Source: JAMDCX01 sp049977145
GTDB taxonomy: Bacteria > Planctomycetota > Phycisphaerae > WQYP01
NCBI GenBank assembly: GCA_049977145.1
Contig: JBMFGW010000076.1
Coordinates: forward strand, 1-19,317
Reading direction: 5' to 3'
Length of the DNA: 19,317 nt
Part shown: piece by piece, positions 15,972 through 19,317 of the stretch
Numbering within the stretch: the first letter of the stretch is position 1
Layout of the letters: each line of letters opens with the position of its first letter
Position numbers and translations under genes: made by a program
Notes under the pieces: model-generated
Told to the model about the DNA's origin: nothing
The model's input: only the letters and a program-made list of their open reading frames with translations
Database searches by the model: none

Positions 15972-16877
15972 TCACCAGCCGAAATTCAGGCCGGCGTAGC
16001 ACCAGCGCGGCTTGAGTTCCGACAGCGGCTGCCACACCACGGAGCCACCATTGTACAGTTCATGTTCGCCAGTGGGTAGAAAATTGTTGTTCTGGGTCAC
16101 ATGGTTTGAAAGGGGTATGCCCGCGGAGGCGCCTATGGCCGCAGCTGTTGAGCCATACATCCCGCCAGAGACGTAGACCGGGCTGGTAAATGACACCAGA
16201 TCCGTGGCCAGCAGCGACCCCGGACTGGATCTCGGATTCAATGCCGGCACATGGCCGGGATCTTCGTCATAGGAAGGCGTATAGGTCCATTGGGTCTCGC
16301 TGGGGTTACCCCCGGTAATATATCCCCATCCCCAAACATCCTGTGCCTGCGTCCAATCCTTGCCACGGTCAACCCAGTAGGCGTATCCGTAGAACAACTG
16401 CCAATTGTCGAGTATGCCGCTGCTGTTATAGTACAAGGATGGGTTGCTGTTGGTCCATGCGGTCTCCGTGATATAGCCTGGCTGCGGGGAAAAAAGCATG
16501 GAAAATCCCGCAACGGTAGGCTGCAGAATGCCCGGCTGCGGGTTGAGCATGGCGCCGGTTGACGGATCCGTCCCAAAAGAGTCGTAATAGAGCAGCCCCA
16601 ATCCATTGATTGGATATTTTGTCTCGACACCGAGATTATTGTAGCCATAGCTCGACACCGGCCAAAAACCGCCATAGCTCATCGGATATTGCCCGCGGTA
16701 TTCGTTGGCGTATTCCTGCAAGGCAATGCCAATCTGCCGCAGATTGGACGCGCACTGTATCCGTAAGGCCAAACTCCTGGCCCTGGCCAGCGCCGGCAGC
16801 AACAACGCAATGAGCAAGGCGATAATGCTGATGACCACAAGAAGCTCAATTAGGGTAAATGCGTTTCGACGTTTCAT
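15972..16877 (-). CDS. Pseudopilin-like protein (prepilin N-terminal methylation domain)
   Basis: A 301-residue protein starting MKRRNA, then FTLIELLVVISIIALL: a type IV/type II-secretion prepilin signal with cleavage before F7 and the conserved Glu at position +5 (E11). The residue before the cut is Ala, not the usual Gly. The hydrophobic helix (about 7-30) is followed by a soluble, Tyr/Trp/Gly-rich domain of the kind abundant in planctomycetes. The C-terminal hallmark, usually DGHV-like, is altered to ELYNGGSVVWQP. Such proteins are exported and assembled by type II secretion or pilus-like machinery; the roles of the many planctomycete paralogues are not known. The ATG at 16877 has AAGGAG 6 nt upstream, which fixes the start although the frame stays open further upstream. 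First gene of the likely hydrolase unit, preceded by a palindrome and a terminator. Confidence 0.88.
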   Translation of the reverse strand: MKRRNAFTLIELLVVISIIALLIALLLPALARARSLALRIQCASNLRQIGIALQEYANEYRGQYPMSYGGFWPVSSYGYNNLGVETKYPINGLGLLYYDSFGTDPSTGAMLNPQPGILQPTVAGFSMLFSPQPGYITETAWTNSNPSLYYNSSGILDNWQLFYGYAYWVDRGKDWTQAQDVWGWGYITGGNPSETQWTYTPSYDEDPGHVPALNPRSSPGSLLATDLVSFTSPVYVSGGMYGSTAAAIGASAGIPLSNHVTQNNNFLPTGEHELYNGGSVVWQPLSELKPRWCYAGLNFGW

Positions 16878-16924
16878 AAAAAACTCCTTATCCGAGTGTT
16901 CAGTGTGACGTTTTAAGGTTTCAG

Positions 16925-16940
16925 TCCCGGCGCGCCGGGA
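16925..16940. promoter_or_regulatory. 16-bp perfect palindrome, operator candidate
   Basis: TCCCGGCGCGCCGGGA is its own reverse complement over 16 bp. It lies about 50 bp upstream of the pseudopilin start and directly beyond the T-rich tail of the terminator. The position fits an operator for the downstream unit, or a second stem-loop in the leader. No binding protein can be assigned. Confidence 0.45.
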
Positions 16941-16941
16941 G

Positions 16942-16977
16942 AAAAAGAGAAGGCCGAGAGTTTTAGTCTCATCGGCC
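16942..16977 (-). terminator. Intrinsic terminator of the upstream PEP-CTERM transcript
   Basis: On the minus strand GGCCGA (16977-16972) pairs with TCGGCC (16957-16952). After one bulged T, GAG pairs with CTC around a 7-nt loop. A pyrimidine-rich TTCTCTTTTT tail follows at 16951-16942. This is the best terminator signature in the window. It separates the PEP-CTERM gene from the pseudopilin-hydrolase unit. Confidence 0.7.
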
Positions 16978-17065
16978 CTCCCGTTGTCATCCGTAAACGC
17001 GGTTGGCAATCAAGGGCCGCCAGCCCGAAAACCTGAATTACGGGGACGATCAGAGCCACCTAACG

Positions 17066-17149
17066 GCGGGTGAGGACACCCGCGCCCCCAAGGGGGCCGT
17101 TGTTCCACGCCCCAGCCATTCCTCACATAGCCACCGGCTCCGCCGGTGG
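17066..17149. repeat. Three GC-rich hairpins in tandem (REP-like)
   Basis: There are three perfect stems: GCGGGTG/CACCCGC (17066-17083, 4-nt loop), GCCCCC/GGGGGC (17084-17097, 2-nt loop) and CCACCGGC/GCCGGTGG (17131-17149, 3-nt loop). A 9-bp inverted pair, TAACGGCGG (17061-17069) and CCGCCGTTA (17190-17198), encloses them. No T-tract is present. This resembles a repetitive extragenic palindrome or a very small mobile element next to the PEP-CTERM stop. Confidence 0.5.
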
Positions 17150-17195
17150 TGTCGCTGGCCTTTTCCGCCGTCGCGTCCACAGTTAGCCACCGCCG

Positions 17196-18053
17196 TTAAA
17201 CCGTCCTCCGCCGTTTCAGCAGCAGCAGCCCCAAGCCTCCGATGGCGCACAGGCCCAGCGTAGCCGGTTCCGGAACAGGATTGCCGGCTACCGAGGCGCT
17301 GTTTATGAACATGTAGTAGTTATTGCTAGTTGTTGCATTACCGGTGTTGAAAGCGGTGAAGCCCGTAATTGGTGCGCTTACCGTCCCGGTCATAGTTAAC
17401 AACGGAGCGCTATTGTTGAGCTCTTGGAACGTAAACGTATAGGACGTGGGTGAACTGAGTGTGAAAGTGGTGGCAACGCCCTTGTCCGTCCAACTGCCGC
17501 CAAAGCTTACCAATGCGGTGGCACCAGTCAGGGTGGGTGAGGAATTCACGTCATATTCACCCTGTCCACCTGGGAAGAACACTGAAAAAAGACTCTGGCC
17601 AGCGCTACTGTCCAAACTGTAGCCGACATAAGCACCGGTTGCGACGTAATTATTCTCAAAACTCAGTGCGAACGTCTGGCCTTGCTCAAGAAAACTATTC
17701 CCGTCCGAGCCAGCCAAGAATGAGCGTGACGCAGATGGGTTGGTGCTGGTGCCAGCCATACCCCAAGAGACGGGTTGCCCGGCACCATTATTAGTGTCGA
17801 TTTCGCCACCGGAACTGTTACCCACGGTGGAGCTTTGCACAAAAAAGTACGACGAGCTGCTTGGTGTGGAAAGGCTCCACGAACCGAATCCTGTGCCGCC
17901 GTTCGATCCATTGGCCCAACCACTATTGTATGCCGTATTGCCCGCGTTGTCGCTTGCTATCAAAGCAGCGAAACTAGGCTGCGCACACAGTAACAGCCCT
18001 GCGGATGCAAGCGCCGCCATCAGTAGGGAAGAGGATAAACGATTGGAAAACAT
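17196..18053 (-). CDS. PEP-CTERM sorting-domain surface protein
   Basis: A 285-residue secreted protein. It has a Sec signal peptide (hydrophobic 9-24, cleavage about after SFA29), a Ser/Thr/Asn/Gly-rich beta body with no enzyme motif I recognise, and a C-terminal sorting signal: VPEPATLGL (about 260-268), a short membrane helix and KRRRTV. Exosortase EpsH/XrtA-type enzymes recognise this signal, and such proteins are usually associated with exopolysaccharide or the cell surface. Repeated motifs such as SSSSYFFV and a sandwich-like pattern suggest a lectin-like or structural role. ATG 18053 is chosen because AAGGAG lies 6 nt upstream and the signal peptide begins there. The reading frame is open back to 18332, discussed separately. 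The leader is shared with the next gene upstream. Confidence 0.88.
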   Translation of the reverse strand: MFSNRLSSSLLMAALASAGLLLCAQPSFAALIASDNAGNTAYNSGWANGSNGGTGFGSWSLSTPSSSSYFFVQSSTVGNSSGGEIDTNNGAGQPVSWGMAGTSTNPSASRSFLAGSDGNSFLEQGQTFALSFENNYVATGAYVGYSLDSSAGQSLFSVFFPGGQGEYDVNSSPTLTGATALVSFGGSWTDKGVATTFTLSSPTSYTFTFQELNNSAPLLTMTGTVSAPITGFTAFNTGNATTSNNYYMFINSASVAGNPVPEPATLGLCAIGGLGLLLLKRRRTV

Positions 18054-18141
18054 AAACGACTCCTTCCGCTCCATATTGGAGCTGTTTGAATTATCCATTG
18101 TCCGAATGAACGACGGTTTGCCGCAACCATCTGCGGCGGAT
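18054..18141 (-). promoter_or_regulatory. Conserved structured mRNA leader, copy A
   Basis: The minus-strand leader of the PEP-CTERM gene matches the leader at 19227-19317: 85 of 91 aligned bases, start codon included, plus one 3-nt indel. In transcription order it can form H1, GAUGGUU/AACCGUC with loop GCGGCA (18131-18112, one U-G pair); H2, UCAUU/AAUGG with loop CGGAC (18109-18095); and H3, GCUCCA/UGGAGC with loop AUA (18082-18068). The Shine-Dalgarno AAGGAG (18065-18060) and ATG follow. CUCC in H3 could instead pair with the Shine-Dalgarno GGAG, giving a possible switch. H1 contains a U-G pair only as minus-strand RNA. The class is not one I recognise. Confidence 0.6.
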
Positions 18142-18344
18142 ATGACGATACTGAATTTTGTGCTCATACCATATTTCCTTATATAAGCAACCACTTTGCT
18201 CTCCCACTCCACGCCAACCACACAGTCGACAAAAATGAAGTTGAGAGCTCCCTGAATAAACCCAAGTCGGCCCACCTTGGCCAATCCGCCGATATTTTTT
18301 TTGACATTTAGCGATCTTTCTCCAAAAACCATATCGCGTACATT
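18142..18344. other. Gap between the pseudopilin stop and the conserved leader
   Basis: No gene is assigned. The minus-strand frame of the PEP-CTERM gene stays open through this stretch up to 18332, but the encoded sequence resembles nothing I know. A weak GCGAT/ATCGC hairpin lies near 18311-18337 and a run of T near 18294-18302. I found no convincing promoter or terminator. Confidence 0.45.
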
Positions 18345-19226
18345 TTATTGTGATGTTTCAACGTTTAACTCTCTTAACTGGCCATTTTTTATCGCTTCGA
18401 CGTGCCCATCGCAAAATACTACGTTGGCTTCAGCACCGACACCTGATGAATTCAACATGTGACGGTAGCGGAGACCGGTTCCCGTCGGATTGTCCGGATA
18501 ATCGACATTGGCAACATTAGTCCAGAACGTGCCGGTGTAGGTGAATCCACCAATAAACGTGCCGGGTATAGGCGTATTCAGGTTATCTGTAAATGGTGCG
18601 GTGTCCAAGCGTTCCCAATTAAAGGAGAACCATCCGCCGCAGTCGCCGTAAGATTGATTAACGTCCCCATAGAGCACAACCTGCTCCGGACGTGCTATCT
18701 GTGAAGTCCTCTTCGGCTGGGTATAAATGGATGGCGGCACAGTATCCCAGACTTCTACATTCGGGTTAGGGGCGTAATCGGAACACCACAACCCCGGTGG
18801 GACATCCAGTGCAGACGGACACTGAAACAGTGGCTCAGCCCGCGGCCACATCGCCAGTGCCGCTGGCGAATAGTTATCCCACCAGTACCCATTTACCCCT
18901 GGCGCGCGATCCTGACCGAACTGGAAGCTGATAATCAGTGACTCCCAAGAAATAGGCACATCGTTGTAATTGAGCCAGCTGTTGAAGGGGTAAAATCCAC
19001 GATAGGCGATCGTGTATTCATCCGTGATCTGTCCCAGGGATCTGAGGTTGGCGGCACATTGTATTGCCTGTGCGGCCTGTCTTGCTTTTGCCAAGGCCGG
19101 CAACAATAGTGCAATCAACAGAGCAATGATGGATATCACCACCAATAATTCTACGATGGTAAAACCCTTGGGTGAACCTCCGCGTATTACACCACGGTGT
19201 AATAAATTGGACTGTGCAGATAACAT
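18345..19226 (-). CDS. Pseudopilin-like protein with canonical DGHV motif
   Basis: A 293-residue protein with a 21-residue basic leader ending SPKG, then FTIVELLVVISIIALL: a prepilin signal with Gly at -1 and Glu at +5 (E26). ALLLPALAKAR follows the membrane helix, as in planctomycete paralogues. The soluble domain has paired cysteines (for example FQCP, LWCSDY, GDCGGW) and the C-terminal pattern RYRHMLNSSG then NVVFCDGHVEAI, the H-X-DG signature of this family. It is expected to be exported by type II secretion or pilus-like machinery. ATG 19226 is preferred because AAGGAG sits 6 nt upstream, as at the PEP-CTERM gene; an in-frame ATG at 19274 would add 16 residues. It shares its leader, but not its protein sequence, with the PEP-CTERM gene. 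Confidence 0.9.
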   Translation of the reverse strand: MLSAQSNLLHRGVIRGGSPKGFTIVELLVVISIIALLIALLLPALAKARQAAQAIQCAANLRSLGQITDEYTIAYRGFYPFNSWLNYNDVPISWESLIISFQFGQDRAPGVNGYWWDNYSPAALAMWPRAEPLFQCPSALDVPPGLWCSDYAPNPNVEVWDTVPPSIYTQPKRTSQIARPEQVVLYGDVNQSYGDCGGWFSFNWERLDTAPFTDNLNTPIPGTFIGGFTYTGTFWTNVANVDYPDNPTGTGLRYRHMLNSSGVGAEANVVFCDGHVEAIKNGQLRELNVETSQ

Positions 19227-19317
19227 AAATGACTCCTTCCTCCGCTCCATATTGGAGCTGTGTGAATTGTCCATTGGCCGAATGGACGACGGTTTGCCGC
19301 AACCATCTGCGCCGGAT
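19227..19317 (-). promoter_or_regulatory. Conserved structured mRNA leader, copy B (cut by window edge)
   Basis: This is the second copy of the leader at 18054-18141. H1 lies at 19307-19288 and H3 at 19258-19244; both are base-identical to copy A. H2 (19285-19271) reads CCAUU/AAUGG, so the outer U-G pair of copy A becomes C-G, and another difference falls in the H2 loop. A 3-nt insertion lies between H3 and the AAGGAG at 19238-19233. Similarity continues to the last base of the window, so the full extent and the promoter are not visible. Confidence 0.6.

Larger units (their letters stand above)
16878..17195. other. Hairpin-rich gap between the PEP-CTERM and pseudopilin genes
   Basis: No gene is supported here. 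On the minus strand, after the PEP-CTERM stop, come a group of GC-rich hairpins (17066-17149), about 90 bp without obvious structure, an intrinsic terminator (16942-16977), a 16-bp palindrome (16925-16940) and the pseudopilin ribosome-binding site (16884-16889). The promoter of the pseudopilin-hydrolase unit should lie here, but I see no convincing -35/-10 pair. Confidence 0.6.

Noticed and set aside
18112..18131. Cyclic-di-GMP (GEMM) riboswitch, because of the word GCAAACC in the leader
   Set aside because: The other conserved GEMM positions, the second helix and its tetraloop receptor pairing are absent; only the short word matches.

Overview
The window most likely comes from a planctomycete, probably of the class Phycisphaerae. 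The reasons are two pseudopilin-like proteins with the FTLIELLVVISIIALL-type N-terminus, a PEP-CTERM (exosortase) protein, a XylR-type regulator with a LacI-like sensor and an AraC DNA-binding domain, several large secreted glycoside hydrolases, and a giant AsmA-like membrane-anchored protein. Verrucomicrobiota/Lentisphaerota-type bacteria have similar gene sets, so this placement is an inference from gene content only.

Layout. Positions 1-565 are non-coding and hold a degenerate 44-bp direct repeat, an 11-bp direct repeat and a 7+7 inverted repeat. A XylR-like regulator follows (566-1738, +, TTG start). Positions 1739-3317 are gene-free and packed with short degenerate repeats: TCAGTATT units in both orientations, TGRTCNN heptads, GATTCTG heptads and CATCTTGAG nonamers. 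A 1469-residue AsmA-like protein (3318-7727, +) ends in a 195-bp convergent gap with two perfect stem-loops.

From 19226 down to 7923 everything lies on the minus strand. In order of transcription this is a pseudopilin, a PEP-CTERM protein, a hairpin-rich gap with an intrinsic terminator and a 16-bp palindrome, a second pseudopilin, a GH78 alpha-L-rhamnosidase lipoprotein, a secreted TIM-barrel glycosidase-like protein of uncertain family, and a GH63/MGH1-like six-hairpin glycosidase with an inserted PA14 domain. The last four genes are separated by only 76-84 bp and look like one transcription unit. They would work together outside the cytoplasm on a rhamnose-containing polysaccharide or glycoconjugate. 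The xylR-like gene is a candidate sugar sensor for the locus, but it is about 6 kb away and the link is inference.

Most interesting point. The pseudopilin at 18345-19226 and the PEP-CTERM gene at 17196-18053 encode unrelated proteins, yet share a nearly identical leader of about 90 nt (85 of 91 aligned bases plus one 3-nt indel). It runs into the ribosome-binding site and start codon. The minus-strand RNA folds into three small hairpins just upstream of AAGGAG. The differences avoid two of the stems, and in the third one difference changes a U-G pair to a C-G pair. This is a candidate undescribed cis-regulatory RNA (or mobile leader cassette) coordinating surface-protein genes.
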